From: Flavobacteriaceae bacterium
GTDB taxonomy: Bacteria > Bacteroidota > Bacteroidia > Flavobacteriales > Flavobacteriaceae
Assembly: GCA_028277085.1 (NCBI GenBank)
Contig: JANQHL010000143.1
Coordinates: 1-52,152, forward strand
Reading direction: 5' to 3'
Length of the DNA stretch: 52,152 bases
Shown here: positions 1 to 7,400 of the stretch, piece by piece
Layout of the letters: every line of letters starts with the position of its first letter
Position numbering within the stretch: the stretch's first letter is position 1
Position numbers and translations under genes: made by a program
Notes under the pieces: model-generated
Told to the model about the DNA's origin: nothing
The model's database searches: none
The model's input: only the letters and a program-made list of their open reading frames with translations

Positions 1-864
1 ATCGGGCAACGGGGTGAGCGGTGTGATCTTTACGTTACTACCATCATCCCCCTGAAACCCAAAAATAATACGGTTTTTAGCAACATAGCTCGGGACCGAA
101 GCACTATATTCGGGAACTTCTCTGAAAAGCGTTAACAAATACACAGAATCTGAGGGCAAGGTGATCGTGTCTTGTAAGAAGGCAATTTTATCCGCTCGCT
201 GGTCAAAGACATTGTTTTTTCCTTCATCTTTAACCCCAAAAAGCTGATATTTTCCCGCCTTTAAATTTCGCAACTGAAAGAGGGGAAGACTGTCCAGGGT
301 GTTGGTAAGGTAATTGGGCGGATACTTGTAAATCGTGGAATCGTTGTAAATACTGTCGATTTCGTAGAGCATTACACTAACAAATTGATCAGCAGTACGG
401 TTAAAAGCATCCTTTACAGCACCGGAAAGTGTCAGGGAGTCAATGATTTCTCCCGTAGAAAAAACATAGGTTAGAAAGCTATTGGGGTTACCTTCATTAT
501 GGTCCACGATGCTCTGTCCAAAAGTGATGGTGTAGGTAGTGTTTTCCTGCAAGGTATCTTTAAGGGTGATCTCAATAAACTTGCTGGCGCCTCCAAGGGG
601 CTTTATTTCCGGAAGGTATTTTAAGGGGGGAGAAACGATCAATTGATTTTGAACGTCCTCTAGTTTAATGTACTCGTCAAAATACAAGCGAATCTTCTTT
701 GCCGAAAAATTGAGGGTAAAATTGTCGGGCTCACTACGGAGTAAAACAGGAGGATCCAAATCTTTGGGTCCTCCGGAAGGGCTGCCTCTTCTCGCACATT
801 GCCACAGCCCCAATACCAAACAGCATAAAAAAAGACTTCCTAACAGTCGCTTTAGCTCACGCAT
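1..864 (-). CDS. Ig-like domain lipoprotein, 3' end outside window
   Basis: The first 288 codons of a minus-strand gene run off the left edge. The protein starts MRELKRLL and has a hydrophobic signal ending in a lipobox-like LWQC, so Cys23 is the probable lipidated residue. It continues CARRGSPSGGPKDLDPPV, the hallmark start of a common Bacteroidota Ig-like (SbsA_Ig/Big_5) lipoprotein. The text after it (for example YFDEYIKLED and TYTITFGQSI) fits that first Ig-like domain. It probably sits in the cell envelope; its exact role is unknown in the family. The ATG at 864 is the only start that precedes the signal peptide. The gene is convergent to nothing visible and lies 58 bp from the end of the ComF gene. 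The family call is good; the function is not known. Confidence 0.8.
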   Translation of the reverse strand, partial: MRELKRLLGSLFLCCLVLGLWQCARRGSPSGGPKDLDPPVLLRSEPDNFTLNFSAKKIRLYFDEYIKLEDVQNQLIVSPPLKYLPEIKPLGGASKFIEITLKDTLQENTTYTITFGQSIVDHNEGNPNSFLTYVFSTGEIIDSLTLSGAVKDAFNRTADQFVSVMLYEIDSIYNDSTIYKYPPNYLTNTLDSLPLFQLRNLKAGKYQLFGVKDEGKNNVFDQRADKIAFLQDTITLPSDSVYLLTLFREVPEYSASVPSYVAKNRIIFGFQGDDGSNVKITPLTPLPD

Positions 865-922
865 AGTAACAGTTGTGGGACAAAGAAACGACTTCTTCCA
901 AGAATACTAAAGTTAACTTCTG

Positions 923-1618
923 TTAAGGCACTACTGCCATTGCAGCTACGTAAACAGTACTTTCGGGAATTGTCAATACCGCCTGGGCACAGGCTTCTAT
1001 GGTGGCCCCGGTAGTGATGACGTCATCCACCAAAAGCAATCGCTTTCCCGCCAAAGGCGTATTGTTTTTTACGACGTAAAGATCCTGGCTGCTTTTCCAG
1101 CGATTGAAGCGGTTCTTTTTGGTTAGTGTTTTGGTATTTTGTGTTTTGATCAGAAGATGATCTACATAATCGGCTTTAAGATGATCGGCCATGCGTTTTC
1201 CAAACCGTTCTACCTGATTATATCCCCTTTTTCTGCGCTTAATGGGATGTAAGGGAACGGGAACAACCGCATCTATTTCAACTGCTTTTTCCTGTGCCAG
1301 TTGTAGGCCAAACCAGTCCCCCAAAAAATCCCCTACTTCCTGCTGATTTTTGTATTTTAAGAAATGGAGTAGGTTTTTAACAATACCGTAATCAGAAAAA
1401 TAGAGAAAAGCTGCCGCCTTTACAATGCGCACACGTCCATAAAAAATGCGGTCTACCGGGTTTTCGTGCTCAAAATTGTAATCGGTCAACGGTAAATCAT
1501 GTCGACAAACGGTACATAGCAAGTGTTCTCCGCCGGATAATTGCGCCTTACATCCAAAACACACCGGTGGCAATAGTATGGAGTTAATATCGTTTATTAT
1601 CTTTGACGGCCAGTTCAT
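923..1618 (-). CDS. ComF family phosphoribosyltransferase-like protein
   Basis: A 231-residue ComF-family protein. The N-terminus has a four-cysteine zinc-ribbon (C20, C23, C35, C38, from CFGC and CTVC). The C-terminal half is a type I phosphoribosyltransferase fold with the PRPP loop DDVITTGA. The conserved ComF block around VPVPLHPIKRRKRGYNQ is also present. Family members help handle incoming single-stranded DNA in natural transformation or act in purine-type salvage; which applies here cannot be seen. I use the ATG at 1618 rather than a TTG two codons upstream, because the ATG directly precedes the conserved NWPSKI text. It is divergent from the coiled-coil gene, which starts 38 bp away, so the two promoters must share a very short region. 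Confidence 0.9.
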   Translation of the reverse strand: MNWPSKIINDINSILLPPVCFGCKAQLSGGEHLLCTVCRHDLPLTDYNFEHENPVDRIFYGRVRIVKAAAFLYFSDYGIVKNLLHFLKYKNQQEVGDFLGDWFGLQLAQEKAVEIDAVVPVPLHPIKRRKRGYNQVERFGKRMADHLKADYVDHLLIKTQNTKTLTKKNRFNRWKSSQDLYVVKNNTPLAGKRLLLVDDVITTGATIEACAQAVLTIPESTVYVAAMAVVP

Positions 1619-1656
1619 GAACAAATCTTATACCTGCAATATCAGCCACTTATCTT

Positions 1657-2553
1657 ATGGAATCTCAAGATACCAATTTTAACTATAAGATTATTCTTGC
1701 AGCTTTGGTGGCCGTAATTATTGCAATCCTCATTGCTTTCTATTACAGCTATGCCCAGTCGCAAAACCAGATGATCTATTTGGAAGACGAGAAAAAGTTG
1801 CTGGTGAAAGACCTTACCTTGATGAAGGCCGAGGTGGACCGGTTGTCGGGGCTCAATGAGATCAATGATATTGAGCTACAGACCTCTCGATTTCGTATTG
1901 AGCAGTTGTTGGACTCCGTAGGACGCCTGAACTTTAACATTACCAAGCTTAAGGACGATCGAAAGGCATTACGGGTTTTGGAAGCCAGATTTGACAGCTT
2001 AAAGCTTAAAAACAACTTTCTACGCTACAACAATTCTTTGTTGACCCAAAAATACGAGCGTACCATACGGCAGATCGAAGAGTTACGGGGGAAGACGAAT
2101 ACCTTGGAACAAGCGGAAGCTTTGGCGCGGCAAAAGAACCTGGAATTGGCCAACGAGCTTAAAATAAAGAGCTATCTGAACATGGAAAATGCGGAAGGTA
2201 GCGGATTCCGGCTACGTGCCGGCCGACCCCTAAAAACGAATAAGGCCTCTGTGATTGAAAAATTAAGGGGTTGTGTCACCATCCAGGGCAATCCAAATGA
2301 AAGTGGTGAGGTAAAAGTGATCTATTTGCAATTCCTAGACCCGGATATGGCAGTTATTGAGGATAATGCCAATGTAGTTTCCGTAGGCGGGAATACCTAC
2401 AGCAAGCGGGTTGAGGTGGTATATTTAGGGAAAGAGCTGAGCGTCTGTGATGCCATTACCGTCCCTGAAGGATCTTTAGACCCGGGAATTTATACGCTCA
2501 ACATCTTTGAGGACGAACGCTTACTTTCCTCCTCTGAATTTCAGTTAAAATAA
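1657..2553 (+). CDS. Membrane-anchored coiled-coil protein, function unknown
   Basis: A 298-residue protein. One strongly hydrophobic segment (about residues 10-31) anchors it, with a short N-terminal tail. Residues about 38-175 are rich in Leu, Glu, Lys and Arg in heptad-like order and should form a long coiled coil. The last 110 residues look like a compact beta-rich domain starting near residue 183. Close homologues in flavobacteria are usually annotated as hypothetical, sometimes as 'chromosome partitioning protein', without evidence that I know of. It sits just upstream of glyS (37 bp to the preferred glyS start), so the two may be cotranscribed. I see no catalytic motif. A structural envelope role is inference only. 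Confidence 0.75.
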   Translation: MESQDTNFNYKIILAALVAVIIAILIAFYYSYAQSQNQMIYLEDEKKLLVKDLTLMKAEVDRLSGLNEINDIELQTSRFRIEQLLDSVGRLNFNITKLKDDRKALRVLEARFDSLKLKNNFLRYNNSLLTQKYERTIRQIEELRGKTNTLEQAEALARQKNLELANELKIKSYLNMENAEGSGFRLRAGRPLKTNKASVIEKLRGCVTIQGNPNESGEVKVIYLQFLDPDMAVIEDNANVVSVGGNTYSKRVEVVYLGKELSVCDAITVPEGSLDPGIYTLNIFEDERLLSSSEFQLK

Positions 2554-2590
2554 GATTTTCTCTTTTTAGCCATTGTACTACATTTGCCCA

Positions 2591-4132
2591 ATGGCAAATC
2601 AAGAAGATGTTTTTAAGAAGGTAATTTCGCATGCCAAAGAGTATGGTTATGTGTTTCAATCCAGCGAGATCTATGACGGATTGAGCGCAGTATATGACTA
2701 TGGTCAGAATGGAGCGGAACTCAAAAAAAATATCCGGGAATATTGGTGGCAGGCCATGGTACAACTCCATGATAATATTGTAGGGATCGATGCCGCTATC
2801 TTTATGCATCCTACTACCTGGAAAGCTTCCGGTCACGTAGATGCCTTTAACGATCCCTTGATTGACAACAAAGACTCAAAAAAACGCTACCGCGCTGATG
2901 TGCTGGTCGAAGACTACGTCGCTAAAATTGAAGGGAAGATCGATAAAGAAGTAACCAAAGCAGCAAAGCGTTTTGGTGAAGCTTTTGACAAGGAACAATT
3001 TCTGGCCACCAATGGGCGGGTAAAGGGCTATCGTGAAAAAGCTGAGGCCATTTTGAAACGACTGGGGAAGTCGTTGGAAAAAGAAGATCTCGCTGATGTT
3101 AAAGCCCTGATAGAAGAGCTGGAAATTGTATGCCCGGTCTCCGGGTCCAAGAACTGGACGGACGTGAAGCAGTTCAATTTGATGTTTGGCACTCAATTGG
3201 GGGCTACAGCGGAAAGTGCCATGGAACTGTACCTGCGCCCGGAAACCGCACAGGGCATCTTTGTGAACTTTTTGAATGTCCAGAAAACCGGTAGGATGAA
3301 AATCCCGTTTGGGATTGCGCAAACTGGGAAAGCGTTTCGAAATGAGATCGTCGCCCGGCAGTTCATTTTCCGTATGCGGGAGTTTGAGCAGATGGAGATG
3401 CAATATTTTATTAAACCTGGCACGCAGCAGGAGTGGTACGAAGCCTGGAAGGAGAAACGGATGAATTGGCATCTTTCTCTGGGCATGGGGGAAGCCAATT
3501 ACCGTTTTCATGATCATGAAAAATTGGCCCATTATGCGGATGCCGCTTGTGATATCGAATTTAAATTTCCCTTTGGGTTCAAGGAATTGGAAGGGATCCA
3601 CTCCCGAACCGATTTTGACTTGGGAAGTCATGAAAAATACTCCAACAAAAAGCTGCAGTATTTTGATCCGGAGGAGAACAAAAGTTATGTGCCTTATGTG
3701 TTGGAAACCTCAATAGGATTAGACCGGATGTTTTTAGCGGTGTTCTCCAATTCGCTTCAGGAAGAGGAGTTGGACAATAACACTACCCGGACCGTACTAA
3801 AACTCCCGGCGGTGCTTGCACCAACCAAAGCAGCGATACTCCCTTTATTAAAGCGGGACGGACTTCCTGAAATCGCTCAAAAATTGTTCAATGAACTAAA
3901 GTGGGAGATGAATGTGGCCTATGATGACAAAGATGCTGTTGGACGGCGTTATCGCAGGCAGGATGCGATAGCTACCCCCTTTTGTATTACGGTGGATCAT
4001 CAAACGTTGGAGGATGAAACGGTAACCATCCGTCATCGGGATAGCATGGAGCAGCAACGCGTGAAGCTAGCTGCGGTAAAAGAGATCATCACCAAAGCGG
4101 TGGCCTTAAAAGAGTGGTTGGGGCGGGTGTAA
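2591..4132 (+). CDS. glyS: Glycine--tRNA ligase (single-chain, class II)
   Basis: A 513-residue glycyl-tRNA synthetase of the homodimeric type, which charges tRNA-Gly with glycine in the cytoplasm. The start MANQEDVFKK followed by SSEIYDGLSAVYDYGQNG is the usual N-terminus of this family. Motif 2 is seen in FRNEIVARQF and REFEQMEMQYF; motif 3 in GLDRMFLAVF. The C-terminal anticodon-binding domain begins near LPAVLAPTKAAIL and includes the VGRRYRRQD segment. An in-frame ATG 18 bp upstream (2573) would add MYYICP, which does not belong to the family, so I prefer 2591. No frameshift or missing motif was noticed. It is the last plus-strand gene before a long stretch of mostly minus-strand genes. 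Confidence 0.97.
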   Translation: MANQEDVFKKVISHAKEYGYVFQSSEIYDGLSAVYDYGQNGAELKKNIREYWWQAMVQLHDNIVGIDAAIFMHPTTWKASGHVDAFNDPLIDNKDSKKRYRADVLVEDYVAKIEGKIDKEVTKAAKRFGEAFDKEQFLATNGRVKGYREKAEAILKRLGKSLEKEDLADVKALIEELEIVCPVSGSKNWTDVKQFNLMFGTQLGATAESAMELYLRPETAQGIFVNFLNVQKTGRMKIPFGIAQTGKAFRNEIVARQFIFRMREFEQMEMQYFIKPGTQQEWYEAWKEKRMNWHLSLGMGEANYRFHDHEKLAHYADAACDIEFKFPFGFKELEGIHSRTDFDLGSHEKYSNKKLQYFDPEENKSYVPYVLETSIGLDRMFLAVFSNSLQEEELDNNTTRTVLKLPAVLAPTKAAILPLLKRDGLPEIAQKLFNELKWEMNVAYDDKDAVGRRYRRQDAIATPFCITVDHQTLEDETVTIRHRDSMEQQRVKLAAVKEIITKAVALKEWLGRV

Positions 4133-4254
4133 CGGTCCAGTTTCTTTTTGGAAGAAATAATTTCATCCAACAAGTCCATGGAATTCCCAGTTCAAGGTTG
4201 TATTCCGTGAAAAGTCCGGTGGGAAATTAGCGGATTTCTTGGTTGTATGGCAGT

Positions 4255-4710
4255 TTATTCCATTTCTAATGCCTCCCATTCCTCATACGAAATGATTCCA
4301 TTTTCAGGTTTTGATTTCCCATCTAAAATTCCTATGAATTCAAGCGAATGCCCATCAGGGTCATCAAAATATATTGATATAGCGGGCATCCAGGCAAAAA
4401 CCATTGGTCTTTCAGTTCCGTCATTTAGAAAATTTCGACATTCAATATTTTTCTTTTTTAAGAATTGGACCGATTCGTTTAACACCCATTCTGGATCACA
4501 TTCAAATGCGAAATGTCTTATGTCAATTTCCGCTTTGGGTTTTTCCCACAATCCTAACATGAATTGTTTTGGTTTCCCAATCCAGAAAAAGGCGGCGCGT
4601 CTTTCGTCTTCATAATGGCCTTGCTCTAATTCCATTTTGTTGGAATAAAAATCAATAGAACGTTCAATATCTTCTACAAATAAATGGGTTTCATAAAGTC
4701 CTTTTATCAT
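4255..4710 (-). CDS. VOC (glyoxalase/bleomycin-resistance fold) family protein
   Basis: A 151-residue single vicinal-oxygen-chelate domain: MIKGLYETHLFVEDIERSIDFY opens the first beta-alpha unit, and YFDDPDGHSLEFIG is the typical C-terminal metal-side strand. His9 and the late Glu of HSLEF are plausible metal ligands. The family covers lyases, dioxygenases and resistance proteins, so the substrate is unknown. The extra tail GIISYEEWEALEME is acidic and unusual. The gene lies downstream of the agmatine-deiminase-like gene in the same direction, with a short inverted-repeat site (4727-4778) between them. It may therefore be a gene cassette, but its own downstream boundary near 4230-4250 is not convincing. 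Cytoplasmic. Confidence 0.85.
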   Translation of the reverse strand: MIKGLYETHLFVEDIERSIDFYSNKMELEQGHYEDERRAAFFWIGKPKQFMLGLWEKPKAEIDIRHFAFECDPEWVLNESVQFLKKKNIECRNFLNDGTERPMVFAWMPAISIYFDDPDGHSLEFIGILDGKSKPENGIISYEEWEALEME

Positions 4711-4726
4711 CTATTTTGATTTTTAA

Positions 4727-4778
4727 TGACGTAACACGTCAAGAAAAGCGCATTGAGCTTATTTTTTGTTGTGTATCG
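4727..4778 (-). repeat. Short attC-like site between VOC and PAD genes
   Basis: The plus-strand left arm contains GTAACACGTC and the right arm TTGTTGTGTATC; an AAGC/GCTT pair lies inside. The outer right arm GTTGTGTATC matches the far end of the PAD cassette (GATGAACAAC at 6081, reverse complement GTTGTTCATC) at 8 of 10 positions. The left arm is embedded in the perfect palindrome TGACGT-AAC-ACGTCA (4727-4741). It is shorter and more diverged than the sites at 18.9-43.4 kb. Confidence 0.5.
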
Positions 4779-4784
4779 TAAGAT

Positions 4785-6068
4785 TTATCTTTTGATTACA
4801 ATCTTAGGTTGCTGCATCGAAATGCAGTGAATTCCTCCTCCTCCAAGATTGACCGCCAAAGCATCTAACATTATGATCTTTCGGTTCGGAAAGGCCGATT
4901 CCAGGACTTTTTGAGCTTCCTCATCCCTTCGTTTTATTTCTTCATCCAGACCTTCTCGCCAATATTTCTGTCCTAATACCACTGAATTTGTAATTAGAAA
5001 GTTTAAATAGCTTGCCGCAGCAACTACGTTAATCGTATCACCCGCTGGGAATGTGCTTCCATCCCGATAGTCTAATGTTTTGATGTAATCATATACGTAA
5101 TCCCCAGGTGCCATTTTGTGCAGCGCGGTTTTTGGAAGCGGCATTCTTAGGATATGAAAAGAATTTCCATCTTGATCGGTCTCCCTAGACAGTATTTGGT
5201 AATTCTCCTCCATTCTTTGATGGTTTTCCAGGGCAATAGGATCATCAAAATCGGTACTATCAACCTGGGCCAGTAGTACAGTTGAGTCATTGACAAATCG
5301 GGCAAATTCGTCGATATGCCCGTCGGTAGTTACTACAGTGTATGCTTTGCTTCCATTGGCAGTCGTCAAAGGACCAAGAAAGGTATGGTCATCTTCGTGA
5401 AGTCCTTGTTTCAACCAGATGACTTTCTTCACTCCCAAAAGCCTGCGGTATTCCTCTTCCATCTGTGGTTTTGTCATGCTTGGATTTCGTCCAATTTCAA
5501 CCCGCTCTGTGACTAGCAATGTCCCTTTTCCATTAACTTCTCGATTTCCACCCTCACTGGTCATGGAACTCGAAACTATTGGTAGTTGCAGGAGCTCAGC
5601 AACACGAACATCATACATTTCCTCTGTCTTAGCATCTGTATCTAAAGTATCCGCATAACCCCAGGCATTAAAGTTGAAATCTGCAATTGCATGTCCACCC
5701 TTGCTGGTTTCAACAAAAACGGGCCCCATATCTCTTGCCCAGATTTCGATTGAAGGAATTTGTTGGATCGTCAGATTACCGGTCTCTTTAAATTCTTCTT
5801 TCAAAACCTTATTGGCCTCATCACATAATACACTGTCACCACAGGTAACAATAATGTTTAGGTCTGATAGTAGTGCTTCAATAATCGAGGTGGTGACATT
5901 CCGTACTGATTCTCCATTTTTATGATCTGTTGGGGGCCATATCAACCAAACGGCATCAACCGCTTCAAATTCGGCTGCTTGTCTTGATACTTTCCACCCT
6001 TCCGATGCATTCTGCCGGGTTGAACAGGATAGCAAACAACAAATAGCAACTAAAAACAGGATTCTCAT
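4785..6068 (-). CDS. Agmatine deiminase / peptidyl-arginine deiminase family lipoprotein
   Basis: A 427-residue member of the PAD_porph/agmatine-deiminase family, which hydrolyses guanidino groups of agmatine or arginine derivatives. Visible motifs are EIWARDMGPVF, the substrate-side SEGGNREVNGKG, DGHIDEFARF with the catalytic-type His, and the near-C-terminal GGGGIHCISMQQ, whose Cys415 is the expected nucleophile. The N-terminus MRILFLVAICCLLSC is a lipoprotein signal (Cys15), so this copy should be outside the cytoplasm, unlike classical AguA. I chose the ATG at 6068; a longer frame to 6185 would run through the conserved leader element and bury the signal. The C-terminal IVIKR is followed closely by the cassette end. 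Candidate roles are agmatine use or secreted arginine deimination; which one is unknown. Confidence 0.9.
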   Translation of the reverse strand: MRILFLVAICCLLSCSTRQNASEGWKVSRQAAEFEAVDAVWLIWPPTDHKNGESVRNVTTSIIEALLSDLNIIVTCGDSVLCDEANKVLKEEFKETGNLTIQQIPSIEIWARDMGPVFVETSKGGHAIADFNFNAWGYADTLDTDAKTEEMYDVRVAELLQLPIVSSSMTSEGGNREVNGKGTLLVTERVEIGRNPSMTKPQMEEEYRRLLGVKKVIWLKQGLHEDDHTFLGPLTTANGSKAYTVVTTDGHIDEFARFVNDSTVLLAQVDSTDFDDPIALENHQRMEENYQILSRETDQDGNSFHILRMPLPKTALHKMAPGDYVYDYIKTLDYRDGSTFPAGDTINVVAAASYLNFLITNSVVLGQKYWREGLDEEIKRRDEEAQKVLESAFPNRKIIMLDALAVNLGGGGIHCISMQQPKIVIKR

Positions 6069-6080
6069 TTTAAGGTGGTT

Positions 6081-6145
6081 GATGAACAACAATGGGATAT
6101 AATTATTGATTGTATGTGCCTCCAAGATAGTCAAAACCAAGGCTT
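6081..6145 (-). promoter_or_regulatory. Cassette-block leader element, copy 1
   Basis: Read on the minus strand this is GGTTTTGACTATCTTGGAGG, then AATCAATAATTATATCCCATTGTTGTTC, just 5' of the PAD gene. It aligns with the leaders at 23485-23553 and 44042-44113, which share TTTTG-TATMTTRGRGG, GATCAAYAATYATAT and a terminal TTGTT core. TATCTTGG resembles the Bacteroidota -7 box (TANNTTTG), so a promoter is possible. This copy is a few bases shorter in the middle. Confidence 0.5.
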
Positions 6146-6198
6146 TGTCCTCTAAACGACCTGTATGATAGTAGTAAAACACCAAAAAAAGACTTCAA

Positions 6199-6283
6199 AT
6201 GGCCTCCAGTGCCTTCCAGGGGCCATCTAATTGCAGGTATACCCTTAACAATAGTATAGTAGGGGGAAGGAAAGATCCTGCGG
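6199..6283 (+). repeat. Dispersed non-coding element, copy A
   Basis: The element opens with ATGGCCTCCAG, has ATCTAA at 6225, then CCCTT and ATAGTATAGTA, and closes with GGAAAGATCCTGC at 6269. Copies B (38909) and C (40534) keep the same ordered blocks, with 43-44 bases between ATCTAA and GGAAAGATC. There is no reading frame. It lies between the PAD leader and the 3' end of the MarR-GNAT gene. Function unknown. Confidence 0.55.
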
Positions 6284-6311
6284 CAAACGGGTCCTGCTAA
6301 TAAAGGTGTAA

Positions 6312-7265
6312 TTACTTCAATGGAAGTTCCATTTGAATATTACAGCGTTCATAGGGGGTATAATGTCCTGAAACTTTCTTAAATCCAAGTTTTTCATAGA
6401 GGGTTATGGCGGGTTTTAAGATGGTGTTACTCTCCAGATAGAGATAGGAGGCACCTTGTTCTTTTGCTTTCGCCACACTTGATTTTCCCAATAGATATCC
6501 GATCCCTCTACCTCTTGCTTTCGGGGAAACCGCCATTTTCGCCAATTCGTAATCGTATTTGGAGTCTTCCATTTTGAGCAAGGCACAAACACCCAAGACG
6601 ATATTATTTTCTACGGCTACCAGGATCATTCCGCCATTATCCAGGATATACCCCTGGGGGTTATCCAGCGCTTTTCGGTCTGCATCCTCTAACTTAAAAT
6701 ATTGAGTGATCCATTGCTCGTTAAGTTCTTGAAAGGCGGAACGGTGTTCGGGGAGATAATCCAGGATGGTAACTTGCGACGATTCTCTGATCTTTTTTGC
6801 TTCTAATACCCGGGAAAGTAGCGATTGCTCATCGAGTAGGTACTCAAATTCCTGTAGCGCTAACCAAATATTGTGTCGGGTCTGTTGCATCATGCGCTTG
6901 ATGGCTTGCTCCACATCCTGGTATTGCCCCCTGATCTTTATGGCAATATCCTTTCCTTTCCCGGTCAACAAGATATTGTTCTTACGGCCATCAAGAGGAT
7001 CTTTTTGTTCGATCACCAATTCCTCCTTTACCATTTCCCGGACAATTTTGATCACCGAGGGATGGGAATGTCCAACGGCTTGAGCAATGGAGGTTATCGA
7101 TTTCCCTGTATTTTGATGTGACAAAAAGTAGAATACCGGAAACCACTTTGGTTTTAGGCCTACCCCATATGCCTTGTAAATTTGCTCGGCGTCCTCCGTA
7201 ATTGTGGTGCTTAGAAATCGCAACCGACTCCCCAACGCCAATTCCCCAATTGCATCAAAGTCCAT
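6312..7265 (-). CDS. MarR-type HTH / GNAT acetyltransferase fusion
   Basis: A 317-residue two-domain protein. Residues about 1-140 form a MarR-like winged helix (SITSIAQAVGHSHPSVIKIVREMVKEEL as recognition region, then the wing DPLDGRKNNILLT). Residues about 165-317 form a GNAT acetyltransferase with the acetyl-CoA loop KARGRGIGYLLG. Such fusions are known in Bacteroidota and Actinobacteria; they probably regulate by DNA binding and acetylate a small molecule or peptide, but the substrate is unknown. I start at the ATG 7265 (MDFDAIGEL); a TTG five codons upstream is less likely. A perfect 12-bp palindrome lies 20 bp upstream and may be its own operator. It stands alone, followed by the non-coding element at 6199. 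Confidence 0.88.
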   Translation of the reverse strand: MDFDAIGELALGSRLRFLSTTITEDAEQIYKAYGVGLKPKWFPVFYFLSHQNTGKSITSIAQAVGHSHPSVIKIVREMVKEELVIEQKDPLDGRKNNILLTGKGKDIAIKIRGQYQDVEQAIKRMMQQTRHNIWLALQEFEYLLDEQSLLSRVLEAKKIRESSQVTILDYLPEHRSAFQELNEQWITQYFKLEDADRKALDNPQGYILDNGGMILVAVENNIVLGVCALLKMEDSKYDYELAKMAVSPKARGRGIGYLLGKSSVAKAKEQGASYLYLESNTILKPAITLYEKLGFKKVSGHYTPYERCNIQMELPLK

Positions 7266-7284
7266 AATATATGTTATCAAAAAC

Positions 7285-7296
7285 GTAACTAGTTAC
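7285..7296. promoter_or_regulatory. Perfect palindrome GTAACTAGTTAC, possible autoregulatory operator
   Basis: A 12-bp exact inverted repeat lies 20 bp 5' of the MarR-GNAT start, in the position where a MarR-type regulator would block its own promoter. The A+T-rich flank ATATACAAATTTG lies just upstream. The sequence is visible; the role is inferred from position and from the usual autoregulation of MarR proteins. Confidence 0.35.
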
Positions 7297-7400
7297 TAAT
7301 ATACAAATTTGAAAGAGAATTTCAAGGTTCAACAACGTTTTTAGAACAAAGCGCTAACGATAGCCTTTACAAAGGGATGCCGCTGGGATTTCACCAATAC

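Noticed and set aside
2876-3631. 251-residue open frame on the minus strand
   Set aside because: It lies wholly opposite glyS, whose motifs are complete; the translation has no family sense.
6069-6185. N-terminal extension of the PAD protein
   Set aside because: It would encode the conserved leader element and place 39 residues before a good lipoprotein signal.
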